The translations under genes were made by a program, and so were the position numbers. 64,000 nt of DNA from positions 185,020,351 to 185,084,350 of the forward strand of contig NC_133156.1 of NCBI RefSeq assembly GCF_040802235.1, given 5' to 3'. The number at the start of each line of letters is the position of its first letter. Position 1 is the first letter of the stretch. Source of the DNA: Manis javanica (taxonomy: Eukaryota > Chordata > Mammalia > Pholidota > Manidae). Below the pieces are notes generated by a model, which worked only from the letters and a program-made list of their open reading frames with translations, searched no databases and had not been told where the DNA came from. Positions 33,960 to 48,400 of this stretch are shown piece after piece.

Positions 33960-35000
33960 TCCTTCTTGGTGTCCTTTGCTGGACCTTCCTCACCTTCCCA
34001 ACCTCTAACTTTGGAGTGCCCAATTTTTAGGCTGGGACCTCTTCTCTAACATACTCCTCAGATCATTCCATGCTGTCTTATATGTTAAATTCCCAAATTT
34101 ATGTCTTAAATTCCTGGCCACTGCCTGAATTCCAGACCCATTTATCTTATTGCCTATGTATTATTTTTACTTGGATGACTAATAGCACCTGAAAGCTAAC
34201 ATTTCTAGAGCACAACTCTTAACACTTCACCTAAATCATTCTCTTACCAGTCTTGAGTACATGTCTCCAGCCTTCCAGTTGTTTTGGCAAGAAACCTTAG
34301 AGTCATCCTTGAATATCCCCCACTGAAAATCCAATATCCTACACTGACAACTCCTATGGGCTGTACAATCAAAATATCTGCCACTTCTCAGCACACCCAC
34401 TCCAGTACCCTGGTCCCTATACCATCCTCTTCTTCCTGGTCTATTCCAATATTCACCTAGCCACTTTCCCTGCTTCCACTCTTGTCTATTCTCCACAAAA
34501 AGGCCAGAAAACCTTCCAATAGCTTTCTGTCTCACTCTGAATAAAATCTGATGTCCTTACTTGCAGGTCTTGGCCTTTAAGACCCTACACAACTAGCACA
34601 CTGCTAGCTTTCCTGATCTCATATGCCACTCTTTTTCTTTTGTTCCAGTTCTCCCCTTTTCACAGTTCCTTGAATAGTCTAAGCAGGACCATCTCCAGGG
34701 CTTTTGAAGTCACTCTTCCCATCGCCGGGCATCTTTGCCCTCAGATCATCACCTGGCTTGCTTTCTCCTTCAGGCTCTGTTCTAATGTCAAATTATCAGA
34801 GTCATTCTTTTACCATCCTCTCTGAAATAGCACTGCCCCTGCCCCTCCCTCCATATACACACCCTTGCCATTCTGTCCTCGTACATAGTTTTACTTTCCT
34901 TCTTAGCAGTTATTACCACATGATATCACATAATTATTATATGTGCACTGCCCACTTTTGTAAAATTTTACAAGTTTTATCTATATATACGTGTATATAC
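33960..35000 (+). mobile_element. LINE L2, long 3' fragment
   Basis: Pyrimidine-rich L2 sense sequence: 'tccttgaatatcccccactg', 'aataaaatctgatgtcctta', 'ggcctttaagaccctacaca' and 'tctcatatgccactc'. It is antisense to APLF, and the open frames are non-functional. Confidence 0.8.
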
Positions 35001-37849
35001 CAATATACACATGTATATAGATATATAAAAATATACATGTCTGTATATAAATATTTGTTGAGTATATGAATGAACAAATGTGTCATTTGCAAATCAATGC
35101 CAAGTACCTTTAGTTTTACAGAAACCCTTCTTATTATAACCTATGCTTTTAATCACTAGCCTGCCAATATAATAAATTACATGGAAGACTTTTATTTAAA
35201 TCTTACTGATTGAAGGGTCTTTAAGTCTCAATGAACCCTGGAAATGTTTGCAACATTCTAGGCAGGCTCATTTGTTGAGGCACTAAGGACATATTAATCA
35301 GAAAAATCCCATTTTCTTTCCTTAATTGTTTATCTCTACCAGATCGTCATCTACATTTGATGTTTTCATGTAAACATCACATTCATGTTCTTTTAAAAGG
35401 TGGCTTTGAATCTAAAAGAAACCCAGCCATCGCAAAACTCAATGTGTCTGGCAATCAAATTTCACCTACTTCACTTCATACGAATAGGAAGTTTCACTGT
35501 GGGAAAGCACTTGAAGAGCAAGTCACAACAAGGGCAAAGCCAGCTCTAGAATTCAGCTCTGTGTCCTTGTTAGTGGTGCCGTGTCAGTACTTCTTAACAG
35601 GCCTTTAAATGCTGACATGTGATGATCTTTGTGGAATCAATTATAATGGACTCTCCTGTAGCAAATTCAATTAGTGACTTTAAATATTCCACAATACAAA
35701 TGCCATCTAGATAGGAATCCACTTTTTTTTAAATTGCTGAAGGTATTTAGAAAAATAAGTTTCTGCCTTTCAGTTTAACTGGGTCATAGAAATAATGAAT
35801 CTTTACTTTCTTGGAAAATGCTTGGAGTTATTACATGGTTTCCCAAATCATGGGATTAGTCTCAGGAAGTAAGGTTTTGAAATAAATATGACTAGCACCT
35901 AAACTAGGAATAAAGTCCCTGTCTTTACCATAACAAATTACTAAGTTTTTTGCAAAAGGGATATGGAGAACACTGCAAGCAGTAAAACAAACCCATGCAT
36001 GCACTCTCCAACTGGGCAGGCTGAAGCATACAGCACAGTACCTGGATATCTGGATTTAAAGTGCTGAAAGGAGTAATGTTCACATAAGCCTTGTTATAGC
36101 GCTGTTTGATATACAAAAATTTCAAAGAAAGCTTCTCCGGAAGGAAACCTAGTTGGTTAGAGAACCAGGCAACTGAGCCACAAGGAGTCACATCACAGAG
36201 GACCCCACACCAAGACCCCAGTATTGTACAGAGAATGCCATGGTGAGTAAACACGTTACTGAAGCAGAAAAATAACAACAGGTGACACAGCAGCAGCTGT
36301 TTAATTTTTTTAATCAGTGGCAAAAAATAATTTTCTGTAGTTTTATTTTTTGTAGTTGTGACTTCCAATAGATAGCCACAGAACTAAAGAGTGTAATTAA
36401 TTATTATTTTTAATTATTATTTTAATTATACTTTAAAAAATGAGCCTATATATAGCATTGTCTTTTATTATGACTAGCTTATTTGAAATATAATTGTGAA
36501 GTACGTCTGAGAAATGAGAAGTGAGTTTGTTCTTCCAAATCAAAATGAGCTTCGAAGTCTCCAGTTTCACCTAGAATGCTTGTAAGTTTCTTCTGCTGGT
36601 TACTGGTTTTATATGGTTGTCCATCTCCCTCACCCAACAAAAAGTCTCTAAAAAACAGCCTGGTTTAAGAGAAAGAGGATAGACTGTAGGGGTAAAAATC
36701 CAAAAATCTGTCATAAACAAGCCCGTGACAATGAAAAAGTCACTTAATGGAATTTATCTTTTAACTATGAATCAAGGATGTTGATTAAATAACCCCAAAG
36801 GTCCTTTCTGGCTCCAAGGTTCTAATTTTAAGGCCAAAATAGGAATCTTCATTTCTTCTCCAAATCAGTGAAGTAGGGATGGGTTGACAGCTTGAACTTA
36901 AAAGCAACAAAAGAGAAACAGGCTGTCACTTATATTTAAAAACTGAGGACCATGATGATTAAGAATAACAACCCTTAGAAAAAGTAACAAAGTCTTTAAC
37001 ATGTTTAAAACAACATGTTACTAGTTAACTATTTGGTGTAAAGATATGGTAATTTCTGACTTAGAAATACCAAATATGGTAACATCAAAATGACAATTCC
37101 AAAGTCTGCATCTAACCTTTCCTTTACAATTAAAATTTCACTGCCAGTTCTTATCCCTAGAAGGATGTCTGCAGAGCTACTTTGGTTTCCAATTTTGAAA
37201 AAAAAAAAGTATATAAGCACATATGTGCATACAACTGCAGAACTAGGGAAATATTGAAATAGCTATCAGTAGAACATTCTAAATTTTCAGCATGAACAGT
37301 ACCAATTGTCTAGAAAAATGCATATCACATAAAAGCCAGAAAGAATGACTCCAATAATCAGGTGATAAAATGCTGATGATAATTTATTTTAAGTGCTGTC
37401 AATAGGTAAGATAGCTAAGAAAGTATAAAACAAAATTTTCCTGGCACTGATTATTCAGTATCTTGTGCCAAAACTTCAACACTGAAAAAGTGGAAAGTTA
37501 GTGAAACTTTAAACCAATTAGATACACAAGAAACTTCACAGATGACAGCAGATGATACCTACAAAAAACAGAATACCCTATATGAATTGTTACATGTGTG
37601 AAACAACTTTATAGACTGAAGTATTTTACAAGGGCTACCAATCAGAAACTAAACAGTAAAAGTTTAATGCAGTTTATTTAATTTGGTGCTATATTAAGTT
37701 TTATAGTCTCTTTATGCAGCTACGATACCCCCACCTCAAATTCAGCATGTTTCAATTAAAAAAAAAAAAGAACCTAGAAAACTATCTAGTGCTTCCTCCT
37801 GATCTCTATGACATGTAAATGTCATTCCCAGTCTCCTGATAATCTGCAC
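35001..37849. other. APLF intron, mostly unassigned
   Basis: An AT-rich tract with alternating TATA/CATG elements lies at 34980-35060. A weak MIR (sense) is at about 36660-36830. A 147-codon minus-strand frame at 35925-36368 has no recognised domain and is not bounded by convincing splice sites. Confidence 0.45.
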
Positions 37850-38490
37850 TATAATTCTGAGTCATCGCAGGTCCCACATCATAACCAATCAGCTGGCAAA
37901 CCCTGTTGATTCTTCCTTCAAAATCTTGCTTGTATCCAAACCTTCTTTTCCATTCTCATACCTACCACCCTAGCTCTGGCCCTTTATTCAACTGCCTAAC
38001 TAATCTCCAGAAGGCTTCTTTCACTCTAATTCAGACTGCTCAGCATCACCAACTTGATTTTGGTAAAATACTGGCTCACCATTATTTGCCAACCCACCCA
38101 CATCTTTGTTCTGGCTTTCAAGAGCTTCTAACCATCTGACCTCAATACATCCTTTTTGTATGACCCACCATAACTACAGAGACTCCACCGTCAGTTAAAC
38201 TGACCCACCTGCTAACTCCAAACACAACCATTTCAGCTTTGATGTCCTTGATCGATCTATTATTCACTTTGCATGGGATGGCTTATACCTACCCACCACA
38301 AAACCAAGAACAAAGATGATTTAAAGCCTACCACTTTAAAGACCAACTTAACCTAAAGTTCCCACAAGGAGTCCATCCTTATAATCCCCAGCAGTAAGTG
38401 CTCCTTCCCTTTCCTATGAGATTTTAGAGCATCTCACCACAGCATACAGAGCCAGGGTTCTTGTGTATCTCTGTAAGTTTGTTTTCACTT
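37850..38490 (+). mobile_element. LINE L2 3' fragment
   Basis: L2-type sense motifs: 'ttgattcttccttcaaaatc', 'ctaatctccagaaggcttct' and 'gctttcaagagcttctaacc'. Diverged. Confidence 0.7.
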
Positions 38491-40266
38491 GGAAGACAAA
38501 ACTAATGAATAAATAAGTGTGTAACAAATAAATATATAAATGAGATTAAGAACTGGGATAATGTTAAACTTTAAGATTTGGGAGATGAGAAAAAATGAGT
38601 ACGCTAGAATTCAGTGTTAGCTCTCTCTAAATTAAGAAATACGAGACCTCAACATTTAATGTAATATTGAAATATTCCAGACACCTTTATTTATAAGTCT
38701 TAGAGTGAGAAGAGCTATTCTGACTATATTGCTACATAGCAACACTTGAAAGTATATTAAAAATATAAAACTACACTGTTGCTTAAAAATAACTATACTT
38801 TTTAAAAAAACTGTCTTTCCAATGAAATAAAAAGTTTTTCTTAAAAAAAGTTAGTTCTAAAAATATGTTTTTCTTTTAGAGGATACTTCAATGATAATTC
38901 AAAGAGACTTTGCAAAGAAAACTCAGATATTTTTAACTATGCCATCTGGTGTATATTGATCCTTTTTAGGAAAATGGTTCCTACTTCTGTAAAAATACAC
39001 AGATGTGTCAAATGCTCATTCATGGGGCAATGCTAAACTTTGTCAGTTACATATAGTTTTAATGAATATGACTACAATATTGCTGCAAAGGAAGTTAATT
39101 TAATCACCACAAAAGCTATATTATTAGATACAGTCCCACTAAAGAAAGTGTAATGTATCACCTCTATGCCACAGCAGCTCAGATAATATGAAACTATTTG
39201 TGTCTGGAGTACTAAAGCACTAAAGTATATTTTAATCAGAATAGCAAATGGGATTCTCTTATGGTGAAATTATTTCTATCACTTGGTAACATGTTGGTTT
39301 TGTTTATACACATACAAATGGATATGGGTATAGCCTGCATGGTATGTATTTTATTCTGTCATTCTGTGGGCAGAAATGGTGTGGGCTGAATTGGCTGCTG
39401 CATTATATAAACAGTATGAAAAAGGCCAAATTTTTTAAGGAGAAAAATATTAGAGTTTGGAAACAGGGGAAACAGAAGGAACAGGATGGATGGTTCTTCT
39501 CTGGTGTCATTCTCCCCTCCTTCTCAATCCCCCAAAATTAGTTTCTATGAGGGATCCCTATGGTTCTGAAGAAAGCGATTCTATCCTGGTTCCAGGGGTG
39601 GTACAAACTAATCAGTGGTCACAGTGATTTTGGTTCAAGAGTAAGAATGTGATCTAAGTCAGTTAAAAAAAAAGTAAGTTTCATGATTTTTCCTAGGAAT
39701 AGTGAGAGCCAAAGTGGTTCATTCTCTTTCTCTCTCTCCATCCTTGGATGCAAACACAGGTGCTCACTGTCCCAGCTGAATAAGGATGCATCTACTCCCT
39801 TGATAGGAGAGGAGCCAATCTTAGGATAGATAATAATGATCCTCTAAGGATAGAATAATGGAAGGAAATTGGGCCGTTCGTGACATTAGTGACATTATTA
39901 ATGAGCCAAAGCAATAAACCTCATCTAAATCCAGCCCTACTTCTAGACTTTTGAGTTACAGAAGTCATTAAGTTCTCATTATCATTTAGGCCAGTTTAAA
40001 ATTTTCTTTTCAAGCATCTGCACACAAGAGAATCCTAAGAGATACAAGGATAAATATATTGTTGGACAATGATTAGAGAAAACATTTAGTAAATAAACAT
40101 GTATGTTCTTTAAAATACAAGAAAAATTATTAAAATCAGCAATTCAACAAATTCACAGAACCAGAGATTTTAAAAAAACGTCACAGTACCTGGAAACTAA
40201 ATCTAGGTTTAACAGGAGAATTATTTGAAGGCTTCATTTTGAGTTTCCTGAAGTAAAATTACTTAC
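38491..40266. other. APLF intron, unassigned
   Basis: A+T rich, no exon or clear repeat family recognised. Confidence 0.4.
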
Positions 40267-40313
40267 CTGGAAGTGTACTATGTCTATATTCTATCTTGTG
40301 CTGGGGATTCTTC
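40267..40313 (-). CDS. APLF: APLF 47-nt exon (second half of PBZ2)
   Basis: Acceptor tttttag ends at 40314; donor G/gtaagt begins at 40266. The first G completes the Arg codon from the previous exon. Fifteen codons follow (KNPQHKIEYRHSTLP), and a final G starts a Glu codon finished in the terminal exon. The two His residues (in NPQH and IEYRH) are the third and fourth zinc ligands of the second PBZ finger; the two Cys are in the exon at 54442-54567. It was too short to appear as an open frame of usual size. It is supported by exact splice sites, phase and match to the known APLF sequence. Confidence 0.95.
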
Positions 40314-42899
40314 CTAAAAAAAAAGCAAAAATAAGATCTAATTTTCCAATTACTAAAAATCTAATAAGACTATTTAAATTAAACCAGAACATCCACTAAC
40401 TCGCAAATAAAATTAGGCCCCAATTAACCTCTCATTGGAAAGTATTTGCTTTTTTTGTTGTTTTTAACTATAGTCACCATGCTGTACAAAGCATGTGCTT
40501 TTCAATTACAGCATTTACTGAGGGCCTACTCTATGCCAGGCATATTTTTAAAAGCAAAGAGAATGGTAAACCAAACCTTCTTTCCTCAAAATAGTAAATA
40601 AAATATAGAACATAAAATATCACATACATGTACATATGTGTGTGTGTATAACGTCTTAAAGGATTACTTTTAAGGCTCTTGTTGAATCCACAGAAAAAGC
40701 ATTTAGGTCCTATCTCTCCAAAGTCATGTCCAAAGAACACTTATCAATTGTAAGAAAACAGAAAATCAATTTGTGTTGAAATGTTTATGTAATATATTCC
40801 AAAGCAAACAGAAACTATGATTTGAATATCTGCTCTTGATTATATGTATTTTTGACCCCTCCTATTACTTTATTAGTTATACAAATGTTTGGGTACACTA
40901 TATAGAGAAGACATTCTCCAGATAATGTGAAACTGCCCAGGCAGCAAAAATCCAAAGCAGTAATTGGTTGATCATGATCCCCTTGATGGGTACCTCTATT
41001 TCTCTTCGGGGCCTGACAGAGAGGTGGGTGTGCTGACAACAGATATGTGCTGAGTTGTACAGTTCATATGAAACTCTAGTGAGGATTCAGGAGGAATGCA
41101 TAGAAGGTGCGTTAGTCTAAGGGTATGGCCGATTGTAATTAATTGTTAGCCATGGACACATTCATCATTGGCTCAAAAAATAGTCATGGGGCACTCACTG
41201 CATGCTAGGCCCTGTGTCAGGTGTCAATGACATTTCTTACTGCTAATATCTCATTTTTCATTGGTTAAGTTTTCCTACAATATGAGCACTAAAAATGGTG
41301 CAAGAGTGCAACCACACAGCACATTAAGGTCATAACTCAATGGTTTTGAAAAGTGGAAAGAAGACTATAAAAGATTGTGTGTTTAGGGTAATTAACCCAA
41401 ATTTGAGCTTTTGATGGAAAAGAAACTTCAAAGTTGAGAGAAATAAACTGCACAATTTAAATGTGATGAAGAGGGCTGCAAATGAATAAAGCTGTGGTGA
41501 TGATCTGTGGGAAGATCTTTCCTTACTCAACATGCTGGCACAGGCCACTGAATGTTTAATTCAGCATTTATTAAAGTGGAATTACTGCTGGACATCAAGG
41601 GAGGAGGAACAGAAAAATACCAAGGGGGATAATACCAAAGGTATTCTTCATCAGTAACCGAGAAAAAGACTGCTCTCACTTGAGATTGTTTTCAGTAACC
41701 TTTCTTTTAATCTTTTTGTTGTTGTTGTAGCAAAATACATAGGTAACTTTCTATTTTGAAAAAATTTCAAACCTACTGAGAAGTGGCAATCATTCTACAC
41801 AAATGCCTCATTATTGTTATTATTAATCTACAGCCTTTTGAGCTCTAAAGGCTTTTTCTCCATCCTTTGAATGTATGTTTGTTTCATGTACCAAGCAGTC
41901 CTATCATTTCCTGCTTTGCCCTTAGTAGAGCAGGATTACTGAAAAGTTAGATATGGTCTTAATTGTTTGCTACTGGAGACTCCCTCACAAGCTGCTTTAG
42001 AAACTCTCAACTAAGTAAATGTTAGTTTTGAAAACAAGTGCCACGGCAACCAAGGGAGCTAACTATGACTCAAGTTTATGCACCAAATACCAGTTAAAAG
42101 ACTGCTGATACCAGTTGGCAGGCTAGAAGGACTGAGAGCAAGAGTAACTTTTTAAAACAGCAAAGTGAAGATAACAGTATCAGAAAATGGGTGGGGGTGG
42201 AGGTACTGATTCAACCTTACAATTGTAGAAGGCAGTTGCCCATTCTCTATTATCTTGTAACACATCCCCAAATGAACTCACATACCCACTCCATCCACAA
42301 AATATAACTTCACATACTATCTAGGAGAAGGCGAGTCATTTCAGAATAAATGAGTAAGAAAAACTTTTATGTTTGCATATTCTAAAAAGGAAGAGCAGAA
42401 AAGGGTACTATAAAAATCTGTACTCAGAAAAGATTTTCAGCTCCATGTGCAGATTTTCATTCTGCTTTACAGAGGAAAAGTTGTTTCTTTGAGCCTCTGC
42501 TAACAGTTTCCATCCTTTCCTAGGGGCACTTGCTATTTTCATTAAGAGACATGTGTAAGAACACAGTATAGACCAGAAGAAACTAGGTGAGCTGGTGCTT
42601 TTGCACATTTAAAGACCAAACTTCCAACTTCAAATAGAAGAATATCAATAAAGGTATTGCCTAGAAATGAAGAAACATATACTCTTGGACAGGTTTAAAA
42701 GTTTCTTGTTTTGGGTATTTTGAAATATACTTTTTCTTCTGTTGATGATAAATGTAACTCTAAGAATAGATAGACTTTAATAAGAAAATTAGCCAAAACA
42801 GAAAAGATAATATATCACATGCAGAGGCTTAGTCAAAATTATAGATACATTTTGTTTATATAGCAATTTAAATGTTAAAAAAGTAAGTACTCTCAATGC
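40314..42899. other. APLF intron with small L2-like fragments
   Basis: Antisense L2 tails at about 40505-40550 ('gcctactctatgccaggcat') and 41185-41245 ('gcatgctaggccctgtgtca'). The remainder is unassigned. Confidence 0.45.
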
Positions 42900-42904
42900 T
42901 AAAT

Positions 42905-43180
42905 TCTTAATTGTCCTCTTCTTCAAGGTCCCCCATAATCTGGGTTCCAACCTTTATTCCTACCCTGGAGAGTAGTGTTTGGCTCTTTGCCATTGTTGGG
43001 CACTTGCCCATACCCTGTTTGCCAAGGATAATCTTCTAACTCTACACTGCTGAAGTTTAAATCATACCTCCTTCAGGAAGGCAACTCTGGTTAATCACCG
43101 GGAAATATCTCTAGAATGTACTGTCTGTATCTACTATTTGGTACTTACCACATAATTTCTTATATTGTTATCTAAATTTT
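42905..43180 (+). repeat. L2 fragment
   Basis: 'cataatctgggttccaacct' and 'cctccttcaggaaggcaact' match the L2 3' region. Confidence 0.55.
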
Positions 43181-43183
43181 CAA

Positions 43184-43186
<3 letters not shown>

Positions 43187-43228
<42 letters not shown>
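43187..43228. repeat. (GT)21 microsatellite
   Basis: Uninterrupted run of 21 GT units, the longest perfect dinucleotide tract in the window. Confidence 0.97.
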
Positions 43229-43230
<2 letters not shown>

Positions 43231-44124
43231 TATCTCTGTCACCTGTCAGATGAGCTGGTGGAGGCCTTAGGGTTTTTGTTACATTTTTTAAAGTTTTAAC
43301 AGCACATATATAAGTATCTTTCACAGGTGGCATTCAACTATATTTTTCATGACTTTATCTACTAGAATACAATCAACATGTTTCCTTCAAAAAAGTTTTT
43401 TAAATTAAGCTTTCACATGAGTTTCCAAAATGATGGAATATTTTATATTTTCCTATTTAATAGGAAAAAAGAGACGTTTTTGATATCTTCACTATTATTT
43501 CTTAAGAAAATGACTGTCAAGAAAAACTTGGAAGAATCATTTGCAATACAAACCAAATTTTAAAATTCTCATTGGTTGCACAAAAAGTGGTTTCTAATAC
43601 TTTCTAGACTGATAATGAGTTTTACTGAGTTAATGTTATTACTTTTTTTTTTTTTTTTAGTAAATTCCAATCCATGCATTCTGGAGTTTTCCTAAATCTG
43701 TCCTTTGAAAGACAGTTTTTCTATTGTACATACCCAGAGAACACCTATTCACATTAGGTTAAAAATGTCAATGTGCTGAAACTGCTTTACACTCACACCT
43801 ACAAAGTTAATAATCATACTCACTGAATCTTTTTTATGCAAACCTAAGACTAAAATATGGTAGAGTTTCCTGCCACTTACAATTCATATTACTTCCCCAG
43901 GAAACGATGAACATCTGACAATCATATTAAGCACACTCCCCTGCAATCAGGTTCCTGAGATATTGTCTGCTCAGCATCATGACACTTAGCTCTAGTCAAT
44001 CAATCATGCAGCTAAGGAACACAAAGAGTCCTTCACAAATGCTTAAGAAATAGATGACACTGTGTCCTGGACCTGTTCTCATCTGGCTTGTTAAATTTAA
44101 GTTCAAGCAGAATGTTGTGGAAGG
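43229..44124. other. APLF intron, unassigned
   Basis: No exon or repeat family recognised apart from a poly(T) tract at about 43643-43660. Confidence 0.4.
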
Positions 44125-44340
44125 GGCTCCAGTTCTGGGATCAGAAGAGCTGAGACTGAATTCAAACTAAACCGTTTACTGGCTGGGGGATTCCTGTGAA
44201 CCAAGTTGCTGTTTCCTCATTTGTAACATAGGGGTAATACTGCCTACCTCACACAGGGTTGTTCCAAAAGTTAAATGAAGTAATGTGTATAAACATTTAT
44301 AGGCTATTAAGCATTTAACAGGGGTCAGCTATTTTTATAG
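44125..44340 (+). repeat. MIR SINE
   Basis: Sense MIR with 'gctgagactgaattcaaact', 'ctcatttgtaacataggggt' and 'gggttgttccaaaagttaaa'. Confidence 0.8.
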
Positions 44341-44999
44341 AAATACAAATCAATTTTACTTTAAGATAGCCAATGTCTGGAAACAATGTGCCAGCATAAG
44401 CATTTGCCAATTAACAGTAGTAAATAGCTGAATTTTGCCTTTAACAATACTTATAATTATTACAGTTGAGTACTTCTCCCTACTTCACACATTTATAGAA
44501 TATTTTTTAACATTTGCCTATGTATATACCATTTTTAAATATCAGTTACATCACAACAAGACAGAATGTCTTTTTCATATAACCATGGGTTAAGACTAAG
44601 TGGTAATTCTGTACAGCTCTTTGAGGGCATTAAAGCACTTGAAATAACTTTCAAGGACAATGCTAAAGTTCATCCAGGACTTTTTCCTAATAATGAATGG
44701 AAATACTTACTCAGAGTTCATTCATAAAAGATTTACATCAACCTTTTTTCACAAACAGCATTTTCTGTAATTTAACAGGCCTCAGAATCCCTTCTGGCTT
44801 TTTTTTTTTTTTGCATTGTTGTTAATTATTAACAGTGATCTTTGCATTCTAAGCAAGGAAGTAAACATTCATAACCACACCAGGGTATTATGAGTTGTTA
44901 TATTTGAAAATATACATCTTCCCCCAAATTTTTTATTTTAAAAATATGGATATATGAATGATAAATGCCTATCTGAAGGAAGAACACTACAGGAGGAGG
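44341..44999. other. APLF intron, unassigned
   Basis: A+T rich, no exon or repeat family recognised. Confidence 0.4.
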
Positions 45000-45425
45000 A
45001 AATAGGAAATGTCTTTAAATTTGCTAAGGTCCTGATGCAGGAAACAAGCTACAGTATTTGGAAAAACACACAAAGATTGTATTGCTCAACAGGAATAACT
45101 GAGAAGGAAAATTGTAGGAAATGAAGTCAGAGAAGAACTAGTAAGCTATAGCAAAGAGTTTTGTGGGAATCTGTTGGAAGATTCTGAGTAAGAAAGCAAC
45201 ATGATCTGACTTATTTTTAGAGAATTTCTCTGTTGCTGTGTGGAGAATGACCTACAAGAGGCCAAGAAAAAGGGATATGAGTTAAGAAGCTATTGCAGAA
45301 TTTCAGGTAAGAGATGATGGTGGACCAAGATGGTAGAGGTAGAGGAAGTAAGAAGTGGTCAGTTTCCTACATATTTTAAAAGTTGAAAAGGAAAGAACTA
45401 CTGATGGACTGAATGAGTGATGTGA
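45000..45425 (-). repeat. L2 fragment, antisense
   Basis: Purine-rich sequence ('aatgaagtcagagaagaact', 'agcaacatgatctgactt') resembling reverse-complement L2. Diverged. Confidence 0.45.
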
Positions 45426-48400
45426 AAAAAAAAAGAAGAATCAGGGTGCTTCTTGGTTTGGGGCCTAAACACTATGTGAATGATTACATCATTTACAAAG
45501 GTGGAGAACACTTTGGAAAAAGTTGTTTCCATAATAAAAATCAAGAGTTCTGTTTCAAATGTGGTAAGTTTGAATTACTTATTTTACAACCAAGTAGAGA
45601 CATTTAAACAAATGAGTCTAAAGCCATTAAATTGAATTAGGAAGTAAAACTCACCTAGAGAGTAAGAACAGAATAGAAAACAAGTTATCAGAGAAATGAA
45701 CCCTGTGGTTCTGCAATAATTACAGGTGGAGAAAAAGAAAAGAAGAAGCAAAGGCAGCTAGGGGAGAGCAGTCAGGAATATAACTAATCTGACTTTATGA
45801 CTATGAATAAATAGCTCTCTGCTCTGGATTTCCCCAGTATTGAATGGAGGCCCCCAGAGTGATGATCCAACCTCTGTAGGACCTAAGTCTGTGACTAAAA
45901 AACCCATTATCTCTCCATCATAAAGATCTACCTACAGATAAACTAGGCAACAGTAATGAGAACAGAGTAATATGTTTTATTTTTATTTATTTCCAAAGAT
46001 TTGGTAACTTAATACTAAAACTTAACACTCAGAATTTTATATGAACTTAGAGTACTGTTTGTTTAACATCAGCTTCTTATATTAGTAACCAGTATGTTAC
46101 TAATAGATGTACAGTATTTGCTCAATGAATAAGTGATCATACAATATTTTTGTTTTCATTCCAAAAACTTTATCTTGCAGTTCTGCAATTCAATGCTTAC
46201 CTTAAAACCTAAAGCAAAACATGAATCCTGTTACCAAATATCTAACTCTCAAAATTTAAGAGAAAGAGGAGAATTAACAAATACAGTCTTTAGCAAATAA
46301 TAAGAGTAAACCAACATAAAATAATAGAACACAGTCAATTTTTTAACTGAAAATCATTATAATTTATTATCTTTGGCATAAGAATTCTGAACAATCCTAT
46401 ATATGTGCAATTAACTCTAAACATAACAAATAAAAACAAATGTATTATTATGGAAATGGTGCATATTCAAATAAAGAAGAAAGGTAAACAAAACCACAGA
46501 AAACATCCCAGTATATTTTATGAAGGCTACATGAGTATAATTGATATTGTTAAAGCTATTTCTAAATGAAGTTTTAAAAAAATTACGGCCATGTCTTATT
46601 TAAACTGTGCAGCAAGTGATTAACAGTTAATCTAAGATACTTTCTTCTAAGATTGTTTTCTTACGTAATATTAAGAAACTGTAAGCATGGTAAATGATGA
46701 TAGGTTACTTCCTCTATATGCAGGTCCTATAAAAAAGGTTTAAAATGCTACAACTTTAATTATTTTTAACTGTAAATAAATGATTTGAGAGCCTTCCATG
46801 ACTGATTCTGGGAATTTCAAGCACAAGGCAACTAGTGTTTCCCTATTAAAACCTATTTATTTTGCCTCAAATAATATGATAAGGATTTATACTAAGCTCA
46901 CATGTTCCTATTTTTTATCAGATGGCTTCTAAAAATCAGTACCTTTTGGGCTGAACTGTATACCTGCATATATGATCAAGTAAAACAATACTGCAGAAGT
47001 TGGAACACTTTTCAAAAATAAAAAAGGAAATAGCAAAGAATGTTAGCTCACAGATAAATTCCTGGATCAAATCTGGATCAGCAAATAACATAAAATAGTG
47101 AATTTACTTACTATCAAATATATATTTTTAATGAACTATACTTGAGACAAAACACTGTTGTTTCACACTATACAGATCATGTTGCAGGTTCATTACGATG
47201 AGAGTACTCATAGTTGATTACTGACCGACTTCCTTATGTCACCTCTCTAGAAGGTATTATAAGTAAAAAAAAAAGTAGGACATTGGCTTCTGAAAAATGT
47301 AAGGCACCAAAATTTTAATTTGCATAAGATAAGCCTGCCTAAGCCTTATAAACCTGAGGTAATGTATGTGAGTTTGACTTTACATTTATACTAAGCTAGT
47401 TAAAGATGGATTCCATTCATCTTAGTGTATATATACACACTAAGTTTAGTGCTTAATTTAACAAACAGCTGAGGAGTAATGCACTGTATAAAATCCTATT
47501 ACTCACTAGAGGAAGTGAATGAGTCAGAGGCAGGCACTGCAATCACTGGGTTATACAGACATTAAGTATCTAATGTTCTAATTCAGACAAGCACCTTAAG
47601 TTAATCAAATGCATTAAACTGAGTAAGTCTGCTGAGAGACTGCAATGCATAGTGCAAAAGGAATAAATCAGTTAAATTGGCAAGATACTCAAAATGACAT
47701 CGACTGTTTCTTTCAAATTATCATTTTTTCAAGTTGATTTAATTTTGTTAGGTTTTAAAAAGTATGATGTCAGAAAAAAAAGTTAATAATGCCTAGCATG
47801 CATTTCATTTTAATGGAGGAAAAAGAAAATGGCAGGAGAAAAACAATAAAATTTATTAATTAAATATGCTTTTCTAAACGTCAACCTCCTATATTACATG
47901 GGCTATGGAGATCTTTATTTGTACTATAGTATGTATTTAATATGTGACCCATATCTGTTTTTCTGTTTTACTCATGTTTTACTATTTTATTCATGGGGTG
48001 GAAGGGCTGAAAATGAAATATACTCATATATGTCCAGTTTTGTGTTTTCATATTTCCTTTATAATGATAAAAACTTTGACTATAGATGACAATACTTGGA
48101 AATACAATATAACAGCATGTCAGTTTAGGGAGTTGATGTAGTGTAAGTTTAAGGCTATTTAACGTATTATTCAACATTTCAGATCACCGAAATATATCAA
48201 AAAGAGAAACTGACTAGACACATTCAAGGGATTAGAAGGTAAGACTGGAAACCAAAAGATTAAAAATCAACCTAATATTTCACTTGAGAGAATAACTGTT
48301 CTTATTTGAAAATAATTCTTATGTTTTGTGAAGGCAAATTTGTAAAAATAAAAAGCAAAGATGTTTTAGCTCACAAATTTCATCTCTCTTCCAAGTGTGT

